From contig QEOQ01000214.1 in the NCBI GenBank assembly GCA_010279815.1, positions 853,716 through 917,715 on the forward strand: a DNA stretch of 64,000 nucleotides. The letters are read 5' to 3'. Below are positions 35,167 through 46,081 of this stretch, one piece after another. The DNA is from Brachionus plicatilis. Its lineage: Eukaryota > Rotifera > Eurotatoria > Ploima > Brachionidae. Position 1 is the first letter of the stretch; each line of letters opens with the position of its first letter. The position numbers and the translations under genes were made by a program. The notes beneath the pieces were generated by a model that was not told the origin of the DNA, ran no database searches, and worked only from the letters and a program-made list of their open reading frames with translations.

Positions 35167-35930
35167 CTCTACAACCGAGCTCGCGTTAAACCAGGTCTCC
35201 GATGCCGATGATGCTTGGCGATGAATCAGCTGCTGTTGACTTAAGTAAGTTTACTTTGATGTTTAGACTTTAGGCATTGCTGTGCCAAAAACTAATACCT
35301 TTTAGATAAGTTGATTCAGGTATAATATTTGAGTTTTGTTGTGAGGAGCTGTTTAAGGAGGAAACTAACGACGAGCAACCTATTCTACACATTGATGACT
35401 AAGACGATGACCGTGAAGAGATCGCGGAATTGTTAATTGACTCATCTGAGCTTACATTACGGCTTTTATCATTAGTTGAGAAATGTCGAGTTGATCGAAC
35501 TATTTCAATTGAGTTCGTTGAAAGGTTCGAAACAATCATGGCTGTTCATAAATAAATCTTCATTTAAGTGCAACTTACTAGCCGCCTGTCGTAGTGGACA
35601 TTAAGATATTCCTGGAAAATGGAGATGTACTGTGGACAAGACTCGCCGCTCTTGATACTCAAGAATGTCTTTTTTCTATCGGGAAATGTTTTGACCATTT
35701 ATTGTAGCTGATTTTTGTAGTTCATTATTTTGACGATTTCGTTCTTGCCGAAGTTTTCTATTGGTTTTTCTCTTGCTTGGAGTCAAGTCTTCAATTATGA
35801 AAACGTTTTGGTATTCGTGAATCAGGCGTAGAGGCCTAGAATTCCGAAGCTTTTTCATTTTTGCTTCTACTGATGCCAATTCGATCATTTCTGAAACGGG
35901 GTTAGGCTTGCTCAAAAAACCTCAACTTTA
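35167..35930 (-). mobile_element. Degenerate transposon coding sequence
   Basis: Continuation of the less AT-rich block. The frame 35915-35676 is basic (SKRKTNRKLRQERNRQNNEL) and recalls LINE ORF1/linker segments, but I cannot assign it firmly. Multiple stops separate it from the endonuclease fragment. Confidence 0.4.
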
Positions 35931-36600
35931 AGATGAGCCTTGATCGTAATTGCTATGGACTTGATCCAGTGGTGTTGATTTTTGATCACTTCGGTGTGTT
36001 TACCTTGTCTGAAATTTGGCCATCTTTCGACCAAATTAAAAGGATTTTTATTTTTGTTGACATTTTTGTTTTCTATTTGATAAATTTTTACGTTAATTTT
36101 GTAGATTTTAATTAAATTAGCCAGTATTGAATTAACCAATTAATCATTGTTTTGTATTCTTTTAATTAAATTTCATTTTCTAAATCGAATTTTTAATTTT
36201 AATCCATCCATTAAATACAAATTGTAATTTTTTTAAAAAAAAATTATTTTTACATATTTAATGAGAGACTAAAATTGAAATCTCAGTTTTATCCCGATCG
36301 AATATGAGAAAATCGACCAAATATTTTACTCAGCTGAGAAAGAATAAGTTTTGTTATTTTTTTTTTTTTTTGTTTTGTATTTTGTTTACTATATAAGCTT
36401 TCACTTTAAAATAATATGATACAACAACAATAAATTGGTTTACTAAAGTAAAATCTTATAAAGTTGTTAAAGAATAGCGTCATACCATTAGAAAAGGAAA
36501 GTAGGATTTGCTAGGCATAACACTGAGATTTTTTTATACATTTGATTTTTAGTAATTTTTATCAAATAACTTTTTATTTTTATTAGCAACATAAAATGAA
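35931..36600. other. Intergenic / repeat debris
   Basis: AT-rich with no coding signal that I trust. Confidence 0.3.
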
Positions 36601-36860
36601 AATATACTATATATAATGATGAGTTTTTTGCCGAGCTAAAGCTCCTTCAAATTAAAAAAATATAATTAAAAAATTTAAAAATAGTAAAAAAAAATAAAAT
36701 AAAATTAAAAACAGAATAAATTTTATGAAATAAAGAAAAATTATAAAAATCACTGTTGCTACAAGCTTAAGCAATGAACGTTTCAGGAGTAATAAATGAC
36801 AAGGTAGCAATAACACAATGGAGTCGGATATTCGACACCCACTTTTCATTCTTTCACCAA
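36600..36860 (-). repeat. LINE 3'-tail-like repeat (GAGCT...GCTCCTTC)
   Basis: Contains GCCGAGCTAAAGCTCCTTCA followed by a long A-rich tract. The same motif with T/A-rich tails recurs at 41513, 41770 and 42490. A related form occurs in the 3' region of the LINE at 47116. Confidence 0.45.
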
Positions 36861-37849
36861 TCTGACAGCCATCTCAGTACTGCCCTTACATATCACTCAA
36901 CTCAAAAAGTTGCAGATTTTTTATGGACAGATATTTAATGCTTTCATTTTGAACATTCATTATTTTTTGAGTACTTTCAAAAGATAATTCTCTAAATTTA
37001 GTACTGGGTCGTTAAGAATCTCCTAAAGTAAGGACTAATTAGCTTTTTTAGAAATTTAGTTTTTTTAATCAAGTTTTATTTGTTAGTAAATAATTTTAAA
37101 ATATGACATAAAAGAAAATTAAAAAATTTAAATTGAAAAAATAATTGCATAAAATTTAATTTAAGAATAAAAAATCCATTTTTCCTTTTTTTGTTGATTT
37201 TAAACCATTTTTTAGATAATCAATTTTTTTCCATTTTCAAAAAATTTCTCAGAAATTCAGTTTTCCACGAGTTTTGGTAATTCCTTTTTTTTTAAAAAAA
37301 CAAATCGGCTAAAGCGAATCAACCAAATATCTTGACACAGTGGAGAAATTTTTTTCAAATAAATTTTAAAAATAAACTTCTTTTTTTAATTTATGAATCG
37401 AAAAATAGAAAATATCAAAAATTTTTTATAAGAAATCCTCACTTTAACATAAATCTAGAATGGTATTTTCTTGACTGCTGTATTTAAAACTGATAAACTC
37501 TGGAACAGTCTATGCTTGCTGGAGGAAAAAATAAGCCACCTCGTCGAGGAAAAAATTCCAGAAAATTCCACCCCATTTGAGATTATCATAATTTTTGCTA
37601 CACCCCAAGTTGCGTTCTGGACATGTGCACCAAAATATGCCACTCGATCTTATTCCAAATTCAACACCAAACAAAACAAAAAGCATAAAATTATAATTTT
37701 TCGACTAGAATTTTCAAGCTCCTTTCAAAACAAACTCAATATTTATAGCTAATAAAAGTAGATCACATTTTACAACCTTAAACACCAGAAGACTATAAAA
37801 TCCAGTCGTTTCCAAATTTTCATTCATATTTTTAAATGGAAGTGAAAGT
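36861..37849. other. Intergenic upstream of LRR gene A
   Basis: About 1 kb with no gene I can support. An out-of-frame upstream ATG (37836) precedes the chosen LRR start by 14 bases. The frames at 37455-37752 are in a slightly more complex region but have no recognisable domain. Confidence 0.35.
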
Positions 37850-40832
37850 ATGTTGTTTAATTTCGAAGCAGACCATAGTCAAATCGAGGTTAATTTGAGA
37901 GATGGAATCGAGCATAGATATTTGAGAGAATTCTACCTTAGATTCAACTCAAGAGGAATTTATTCGCATCAAATTTGTCCCAAGACTCAGTATCAATCTG
38001 TCCAGGACCATCTGAATTCAAAAGCAACTCTAAAAACTCTGGCCTGCAATGCCATACTAAACACGGCCAATCAAGCCTTCATCCAATTTGCCATTAACAC
38101 TTCACCATCGTGTCTGTACGAAACTTTTTTAAAATGTTCAATTTATAACATGAATGATTTTGCCGTAAAGGTATTAATAAAAATTATGAAAAAATTTTTT
38201 TTTTTTTAAATTTTATTTAAAGGTATTAATTGAAAACTGGCCTTTTGAAAGTTTGGTCCTGGCCGACTATTTACACGAGGCCTATTCCTCTCTGTTGCTA
38301 TTTTACAAAACAGACATAAATTCGTTTATTGGCAAAATAGCGCCAGAGATCCTTAAGTGGTTCCTGATCGGCGCCAAGTACACCAAATTGATCACTTCGC
38401 ACTCGATCAAAAACCAATTGAACTCTAGCTGTAGAATTAGTTTGCTGGACATAACAGGGCTGCCGGTGTCCGACCATTTTGTCAGGTGTTTGCTTGAAAA
38501 ATACTCAAGCTCGCTGTGTCCGTGTGATTCGGACGAGTCGAGCGAGACAGAAAATGAGAGCTCGAATAGTTCCGATACAGAGACCTATATCGTGAGCTAT
38601 TCGAATGGAGAGAGCGATTCTAATTCGCAGTCAGAGGAAATGTCTAGCGAGGACTCGAGTGAGCCTGATTTTGATCTCAGAAGCTTTGCAGAAAGATACA
38701 AGACAGAGCTGCTTGTTGGCAAAAAGCTTAATTTTACAATCAAATTAGATCTCATTTTGGACAGTTTTAATCTGTTGGAACAATATTTAAAGCTGATTGA
38801 GATAAAAAGAGATGTGAATGAACATGGATTTGAGCTGGTAGTTGACAAGCTAGAGCTGACCATCCATGAGAAAAAATATTGTGTTCAAAGTAGTGGTTTA
38901 GACTTCGAAGCTTTGGTAAATATGAATTTTTTTGTTGATAGGTAGAAAGATCAGTCAGCCTCAACTGGATAAAGTAATTTTAAGATTTAAAAAATGGAAA
39001 TTTATTTATTTAAAAAAATTAAAATAAGCAAACATGATCATTAAGGGCATTCTTTAAAAACAGCATCCTGTGTAAACTGCATTAAATATTATAAAATATC
39101 TTTTTTTTTATAGATATTTATTTTTAAAAACCTCAATTTTAATAAACATCAATTTTTAGGCAAAAAAACTACTACCTAGGGTTGAAGTCTTGAAGACTAA
39201 TAAGAGACCAAAAAAAAGTCTTTATTTTTATTAATTATTTTTCATATAAGATTATTAAATTTTGACTTGGAAATTTTAATGTTGATTCTAGGGTTACTTT
39301 TTGTAATATAATATGAAATTAAATTTAAATTAAATAAAATTAAATTATTAAAAGAGAGAAATTTAATAAAAATAAAGACTATTTTTTGGTATCTTATTAT
39401 TCTTCAAGACTTCAACCCTAAATTTTTTGAGTAAAAAAAAAAAAAAAATCTCAAGAAAATAGTGGGCTCTTGAGGGCCTGAATTGGCTAAATCATGATTA
39501 ATAGTTTATTTTGTTAAACCGGCCTCAAAATCGTATTTCTTGACCCCAGAAACCATAAAAAAGTTGTTTCTTTCACTGAAAACCATTTTTAAAAAAGAAA
39601 TATTCAGGGTGTTTTGAAAAATCCGGTCTAAACCTGTTTTAGCGGTTTTTATAGGGTTTTCACACGTCCAGACCTTTTGAAAAATAATTTGCCAAGTAGA
39701 ACTTTTTGTCCTCTATCAGAATCAAAAGGGTGTTGCAGGGTGTTTTATAAACTTGATAGGATGTTTTAAAGTGTTTTGTACAAATTATTTTTAAACTTGA
39801 AAATTTAATAAAATGACAATATTTTTTTAATATAAAAATTGATGTTTATTAAAATTGAGGTTGTTAGAAAAAAATATATAAAAAAAAAAATATATTTTAT
39901 AATATTTATTAGGATGCTGTTTTTTCGCTTTTTTGACGGTTGCTGTTTTTAAAGAATACCTCATTAAGTTAAATTAAAGAAAAAAAAAATTTTTCTATTT
40001 TTTTTTTTTATTATTTTTCAAGAAAATAATGGGTTTGGGAATTTTTTTCAATGCCAATCTAAACGAGGCCATGTACACATTTAATTTGGTGAACAAATTC
40101 AGCAATGTTCTTGAACTAAATTTGTCTGCTTTTGGTCAAGAGAGTTACTTGAGTTGTTTGTTGGACCACACGTGCGCTCTGGACGCACTCTCAAATTGTC
40201 TCACCGAGCTAAAGCATCTAAAAAGACTCAGACTAAACATACCCGGATGCAAAAACCGTCTAGGCTACATTCTGGCTAATTTAACTTGTCCATTGGAATA
40301 CTTGAACCTGACCTCATGTGGCCTAGGCGAACAAGACTTGGACTTTTTGGCCAACTCAATGCACACTCAATCAATCAATAACCTTGTGTTGAGCAACAAT
40401 GATTTGGGCAATCAATGCAATGCAGTGATCAGGCTGCTTAGAAAAATGGCATCCAACATGCAGATACTTGACTTGGGCTGCAATTCGTTTCAGTTCGATG
40501 CCTATTTTAAAATAGTGAATGAAGTGATTGTCAAAATGGACAATCTTCGCATGCTGGTCACTCTGGATGTGTTCAAGTTCGACCACTATGTCAAAATAGC
40601 CGAAAAGTTGAGTCTTTTGGACAAGTTTGTGAGCTGGCGAATAAACTATTCGTCTGACTATTATGAAAAGTCGGCCAAGATCAAGAATAGATACAAATTC
40701 AAAAAGTTCAAACAAGACTATGTTGAAGCATTGGAGCGAAAGTTCAGCACGAACAATGCCTCACGCTCAGTCAAAATTACCATCAATGATCCTGACTTGA
40801 ATTTTATTCTAAATGGAATATCTCACAATTGA
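37850..40832 (+). CDS. LRRC14/PRAME-like leucine-rich-repeat protein, paralog A
   Basis: Three exons (37850-38170, 38223-38915, 40023-40832) give 607 residues. The layout follows LRRC14: an N-terminal helical region with VLIENWPFESLVLADYLHEA (LRRC14 has a similar WPF...LL box), a LLDITGLPV motif, then leucine-rich repeats (CPLEYLNLTSCGLGEQDLDF, INNLVLSNNDLGNQ, MQILDLGCNSF). LRRC14 and PRAME proteins act as substrate-binding subunits or signalling regulators; which role applies here is unknown. An acidic Ser/Glu-rich insert (about residues 205-260) separates the two halves and is probably disordered. Exon 3 is nearly identical to exon 3 of paralog B (51122-51925), whereas exons 1-2 have diverged strongly. 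Intron 2 contains two nested foldbacks. Confidence 0.75.
39045..39960. mobile_element. Foldback element in intron 2 of LRR gene A
   Basis: The arms run from 39045 (GGGCATTCTTTAAAAACAGC) and back to 39960 (GCTGTTTTTAAAGAATACC). They share further segments such as CCTCAATTTTAATAAACATC and its complement at about 39840. Flanks carry TCATTAA on both sides (39038-39044 and 39961-39967), a 7-base duplication. A smaller foldback (39177-39420) sits inside. Confidence 0.7.
39177..39420. mobile_element. Small foldback nested in the larger one
   Basis: The ends TAGGGTTGAAGTCTTGAAGA (39177) and TCTTCAAGACTTCAACCCTA (39420) are perfect inverted copies. Further pairing covers AAAGTCTTTATTTTTATTAA. No target-site duplication is evident. 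Confidence 0.7.
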
Positions 40833-41425
40833 ATTGATCACGTTTTTTGGTTGAATTTTATCTAATTTATGTATTTTTAAAATTACATAAATTTAAATAA
40901 AATTAATTATAAAATAATTGTTAAATGTCATTCTCAAAGTTTAAAAATATTCTGTCAATAAAAAGCTTTAGTTCTTAAGGAGCCTAATGCTCGATGTGAA
41001 ATTAGATAGCTCTTTTTTGGCAAAATGTTATTTGACTTGAAGAATGGACCATTACACTTAAGAAAGCAGTATTATTTTGAACAATAAATATTTTACTCAA
41101 TTGATTATCTTTTATTTAAAAAAAAATTTAAATTTTAAAAAATAAATAACAAGAATCTATAATTTTGAATTTAGACAAGAATTGCTGTTCTTTTTGTTGA
41201 GATGATTCTTTAAATGAGAAGAAAAATTTAATTTATTTTTCCTCTTTTTTTTTACTGTTTTTGTTTAAAACAAATCAATGGTCACATTTTTTGTGATCAG
41301 AGGGCTCAAATGTACTAATGGTTTTAATTTGGAAAATTTTAAAAGATATTTTCAATACATTTTATTGAATTATTATAAAAATTAGAAAAAAAATTTGAAT
41401 CCAAAATTATTTGAAAATATTTAGC
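40833..41425. other. Intergenic
   Basis: 3' flank of LRR gene A, AT-rich, nothing else recognised. Confidence 0.35.
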
Positions 41426-41860
41426 CAGACTTGGGCAAAAGTCAAAAAAAAAAGTCATTTTAAAGTCTTTTCAAAGTCAAGTCAGTGCAAATTTATTTAT
41501 TTATTTGTTTATCTGTATCGAGCTAGTGCTCCTTCAAAATAAAAATATAAAAAAAAAAAAAAATTGTTCACATAATAGGAAAAAATGAATAATAATTATT
41601 GAAATTAAAAAATCAAGCATTTTAAATTAAACTTTTTTTTTTTTATTTTGTCATAGTAACTTTTTTTGTCACTTTATTTTAACATAACGTTTTTAACTTA
41701 TAATATATTAACTTTTATTTAATTATATCTTTTTTATTTTTTTATTTTTATATTTTTATTCTGAAGGAGCACTAGCTCAATTCATATAAACAAATAAATA
41801 AATAAATTTGCAAAATTTGAAGTCAAGTCAAATTACTTGACTTGTTGTTCAACGTCAGTT
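41426..41860. repeat. Composite: CAGACTT-type hAT end interrupted by two head-to-head LINE tails
   Basis: Starts CAGACTTGGGC with repeated AAAGTC words, as in the CAGACTT hAT elements at 52400 and 58841; GACTTGACTTG words recur at about 41822-41850. Between them lie two inverted copies of the GAGCTAGTGCTCCTTC repeat (about 41513 and 41764), each with an (AAATAA)n tail. The outer copies pair as a 60-base inverted repeat. Confidence 0.5.
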
Positions 41861-41936
41861 TGTTCATTCGTTAGCTGAAAAAAGAAATGTACGTCACACA
41901 ACTAAACACAACAATGCCAATGAAAATGTATTAAAA

Positions 41937-42224
41937 TTGTCGAAATATTCAATTGTAGTTGGAGAAGTACGTGATCGTTCAGTGACCCAATGCTCTTTAG
42001 TGAAAGCTTCAACTATTAGTATTCCAATTCATCCTGCCGTTGACGAAGTTTTAAAACCACCAAGTAAAGATAAGTTAACTCCTAAGAAGCGAGGTCATCC
42101 AAAGAAGGTTATTGTTGATGAAAATATTGTTGCAACAACGTCTCAGAATAAAGAAACTGAAAATAACATTTCTCAAAATAAATACAATTTAAGGAGTAGC
42201 AAATCAAAAAATTGTAATTCTTAA
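41937..42224 (+). pseudogene. Transposon-derived coding remnant
   Basis: A 95-codon open frame in a locally less AT-rich stretch. It ends in a basic segment (KKRGHPKKV) and an Asn/Lys-rich tail (NKYNLRSSKSKN). The frame continues upstream without an ATG to about 41850. It looks like the C-terminal tail of a transposase or integrase-like protein, but I cannot identify which. It is followed by TTGTCC/GGACAA words (42305-42430) that may be a transposon end. Confidence 0.4.
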
Positions 42225-42459
42225 TTTAGCCTCTAATTATGCAATTTATAAAAACTCAAAAACATATTTAGTATAATCATAATAAAATTAATTTTTTCTT
42301 TAATTGTCCAGCACTTTATTAAATTGTCCAGGTAATTTTCTCATTGTCCGTATATTTACAGGTAAATCTTAAACAAAAAAAAATTGTCCGCAAATTTACA
42401 TTTTATCATTTGTCCGGGACAATTGTCCGTAGAGGTGACAAGACCCAATTAATGTTATT

Positions 42460-42560
42460 ATTTTATTTTTATTTATTTGTTATCTGTACAGAGCTAATAC
42501 TCCTTTTGAATGAATATGAAAAATTTGAAATAAAGTTAATAAAATAAAATAAATTAAAAT
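42460..42560. repeat. LINE 3'-tail-like repeat
   Basis: TTTATTTATTTGTTATCTGTACAGAGCTAATACTCCTTT-type sequence, a diverged copy of the GAGCT...CTCCTTC repeat at 41513, with an A-rich tract after it. Confidence 0.45.
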
Positions 42561-43110
42561 AAATAAGAATGATAATAAAAAAGGAAAAAAAGTCAAAAGA
42601 AAATTAAAAACAATATCTTGAGATAAATAGAGATATGACATGTTTAAATTTTTGATAAATACGGAAAAAAAATTAATTTTATTGAAAATTTACAGCTTAA
42701 ATGTTGAAAACTTCAGCATTGATCTTTCTATCACAAAGCAGTTTATGAGTATTGAGTAGAAATATTCAAATATTTTTTCACCATTAATAATAGGAATTTT
42801 AAGAGAAACTCATAATTCCTACTTGGAAGACTTTTATGGTAGCTCTATACACCATGGGAGCTATATTTAAGGTTACTATGTAATATAAAATAAACAATTT
42901 CATTAATAAATAAAAACTAGTCAATATTCAATTAATCATTTTATCCGAATATAAATTTTTGAATAATTCAAATTCCAAATCACTTATCTCTCATGATTAA
43001 GTGTAATTAAGTGTAGTAATAGTAATTTAAATGCCTTCAATACTAATTTTTAATTTTTCAGAAATTAAAGAAATTTTTTTTTAAAATTATTTATTCATGA
43101 ATTATTTTGA
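42561..43110. other. Intergenic
   Basis: AT-rich; nothing recognised. Confidence 0.35.
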
Positions 43111-43118
43111 CTTAACAG

Positions 43119-43503
43119 CGCATCTTGAGGCTGATGATCAATTCAAAATATAATTTCAATTCAAAGAGTTTATATTTATATATTAAAATTAATCTTAAAA
43201 ATTATTTAAATAATTTTAATGTAACATACTATACATATTATGTAGATTTAAAAAAAAAATCTATTTCAAAATTATTTGTATCAAGCATTCAAAATTAAAA
43301 ATTGAAAACAAATTTCAAATATTAAATTCCAAATAAGTAATAAAATGTAAAAATTGATCTTTCCTACAAATATTTTTGAAATAAATTTTTTTTTTATTTT
43401 TTGAATCTACATAACATGTAAACCTTGTTGCATTAAAATTATTTAAATAAATTTTAAAACCTAAAGATAAACTCTTTGAATTGATCATCAACTTCAAGAT
43501 GCC
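43119..43503. mobile_element. GGCATCTTGAAG-family foldback MITE with 8-base duplication
   Basis: The ends CGCATCTTGAGGCTGATGAT (43119) and ATCATCAACTTCAAGATGCC (43503) are inverted near-copies. They are flanked by a perfect 8-base duplication CTTAACAG (43111-43118 and 43504-43511). The arms continue through TTCAAAGAGTTTA. It shares its terminus with the element at 61099. It lies 494 bases upstream of the protease-homolog start codon. Confidence 0.85.
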
Positions 43504-43997
43504 CTTAACAGCTATTAAAAAAAATTTATTTTTGAAAAATTAAAAAATTTTTTAAAAAATTATTCAATCTGAATTGAAATAAAAGTCTTGCTTTCCTAGT
43601 TGCTCTATTTTCGATTTAATATCTTAACTTATTTTCATGTTTAAAAAATCCTCATAAATTTTCTTCTAGCCAGGTAACAATTTTTTTCGGTTTAAAACTA
43701 AATCTTTTAAATTATTTATCCTACCATTATTTTTGAGACAAATGTTTTTTTTGGGTTGAAATTTTAGTTGGCATTTTTTTAAAAATTTATAACGAAGGGT
43801 GGTTTTAATAAAATTATTTTGTTTGTCAACAGCGAGCCTAAATACGGCTTAATTTTTTCAGTTATTGCTTATTGCATCGAAAAATTAGATTATTAAATTA
43901 AAATTAGCAAAACTTAATTTGGATTAGTCTCAGTATGTGGTAATGCCAAATATAAAATGTTTCATTTAATCAAAAAAAATTTAAATTAAAAAAACAA

Positions 43998-45382
43998 ATG
44001 GAAGAAGAAACATTCCAAGAAAAAGCTTGCCCAGAAGTTAAACCAACTCTAAACTCTAATCTAAAGCAGCACAGGTTTTTTCTCATTTCTTATGGCGCTT
44101 TGGGAACAACAATTTTTTTACTTGGCTTAATAGCCATCATAATAACCGGAGCCTGTAGGTAAAATCAATTTAAAAGATAAATCATTTAATTTAACTGCTA
44201 AGTTCCATGCTTGCATACTTTGTGTCACCCGAATGCTACTTGTTTCAATAAACCATTTGAAGCAGATTGCAAATGTAATTATGGTTATTCTGGAAATGGC
44301 AGAGATCACTGTGATGGTAAAAATAATTTTTAACACCAAATAAAATTAACTTTTATTAAGGTTAATTTTTTTAATAATTAGAATGTGGTGTTACATATTT
44401 TGATCACAATGCTCATAAATACAGCGCTGTATCTGTTCCTTACAGTTGGCCAGCAAGTGGCATAACAGAATTATTGTACACAGCCTTTGACAAAATTGGA
44501 TATCAACGAATGCTAGTGCAATACTACGATCAATGTGGTGCCGTACTGATTAATAGAAGAACTGCTCTCACAGCAGCTCATTGTATCAAACAAAATTTTC
44601 AAGCTTATGATTGGAATTCTGGTCTGTATTTTACAGTGAACATAACTTTCAATAATTTTCATCCAAATTATGAGTCAATTTACTCAATGTTTTTTGGTAC
44701 TCATAATTTTATTTATTATGGCATGGATTTACCGCATGTCCAAATGGGAGATATTCACGATATATATATTGTAATTGATCTTAAAAAAAGAATCTCAAAA
44801 TTTAAATATAAAATTAAACTTAAAAGCATCCAGATTTTGATATTACAACTTATGAAAATGACATAGCTGTGATAAAATTTGTCAATGAAATAGAACTAAA
44901 TAGATATGTGCAGGTGGCTTGCTTACCAGAAAAGGTTTCTACCGAAGATTCATTTCTTTCCAAGATTTATGGCTATGTAGCGGGTTTTAGCTCTTCTGGA
45001 AATTCTTTTACAACTTGGGTACAACACAATATACGTTTAGATTTGTATAACAATTCTATGTGTGAAAATGTTCAGCCTGAAAAGGAAAAAAACTGGAATT
45101 TACAATTTTGTGCCGGTGAATACAACCTGCACGGAAATTCAACAGGACAATGTCATGGAGATTACGGCTCGGCCTTGTATGTTCATGACACGATCGGAGA
45201 TGAGAAAAAATATGTTGCAGTCGGACTACTTTCGTATGATGTAACTTGCACAACAGAGCATTCGCCAGCGTAAATAAATTAAATTTAAATTAAAAAAAAA
45301 AAAGTTAAATTTATTTTATTTTAGAGTTTTCACAAAAATAGAATCTTATATTGACTGGATTCAACAGCTTTCAAAATATTAA
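43998..45382 (+). CDS. Type II membrane EGF + trypsin-like protein, catalytically inactive
   Basis: Five exons (43998-44154, 44203-44316, 44382-44770, 44827-45269, 45325-45382) give 386 residues. A single transmembrane helix at about 29-50 with no preceding signal peptide suggests type II topology. Next is one EGF-like domain (cysteines C-x4-C-x5-C-x8-C-x-C-x11-C, with GYSGNG). Then comes an S1 trypsin-like domain that keeps the catalytic His in LTAAHC (about 157) and Asp in NDIAVI (about 232). The catalytic serine motif reads GDYGSAL instead of GDSGGP: Ser195 is Tyr (about 333). The usual R/K-IVGG activation site is also missing; the equivalent region reads VSVPYSWPASG. It should therefore be a non-catalytic serine protease homolog, of the kind that serve as cofactors or binding proteins. 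The C-terminus VFTKIESYIDWIQQL is standard for the fold. Confidence 0.85.
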
Positions 45383-46081
45383 AAATTAAAAAAACTTTAA
45401 ATTCAAACAAAATTAATAAAATATAAGCATAATTGTTTGTTTTTTTTTTCGAAATCAAGTAATAATGAAATAAAAAAAAGGAAAAAAATTATATTGAATA
45501 AGAACAATAGTTTTCTTTTATAAAATTTAAAAAATTAGTTAAATAAGTATGAGCCTGAGTGTGGAGTAAGGACTTGGAACTGGTCGAAGTTAGAGTTATC
45601 GGTTTTGGATTATCTTTTTGAAAGTATACATTATAAAGACTTATAAGAACCAGTATTTTAAAAATTTCGAATTTTGCTTGTTAATTTAAAATATTTTTAG
45701 ATTAAGGTGCAATTTTTATTTTTAATTATAAATTAGTTTAAAAGGTTTTAATTATTATTCAGACATATTTTCCAATTAAGCAAACCATTTTTTATCATAA
45801 TCATGTTTAGCTTCTTTAAGGAAATTGATAATTTCACGAATTAAATTAAAAAGTAGTTGGCTCATTTGGCAAAATGTAAATAATTTTAAATTTTTTGGAT
45901 TTTTTTTAAGTAAGTTTTTTTTTTAATTATCCAAAAAACTGCACAAAAAACTTCAGAAAACATGAAAATATGTAAAATTATTTACATTTTTCCGCTCATT
46001 TAGATTATTTTCTACCTGGTTATTTTAGAATTCTGAAATGGTTTGTGTAATTTCAAAGTTTTATTTAGTCAGATGATGTTA
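45383..46081. other. Intergenic
   Basis: Protease-homolog 3' flank and AT-rich spacer; no element boundaries until the Tigger terminus at 46082. Confidence 0.4.

Noticed and set aside
37455..37752. Overlapping frames upstream of LRR gene A
   Set aside because: No start context, domain or splice link to the LRR exon; likely chance or old repeat.
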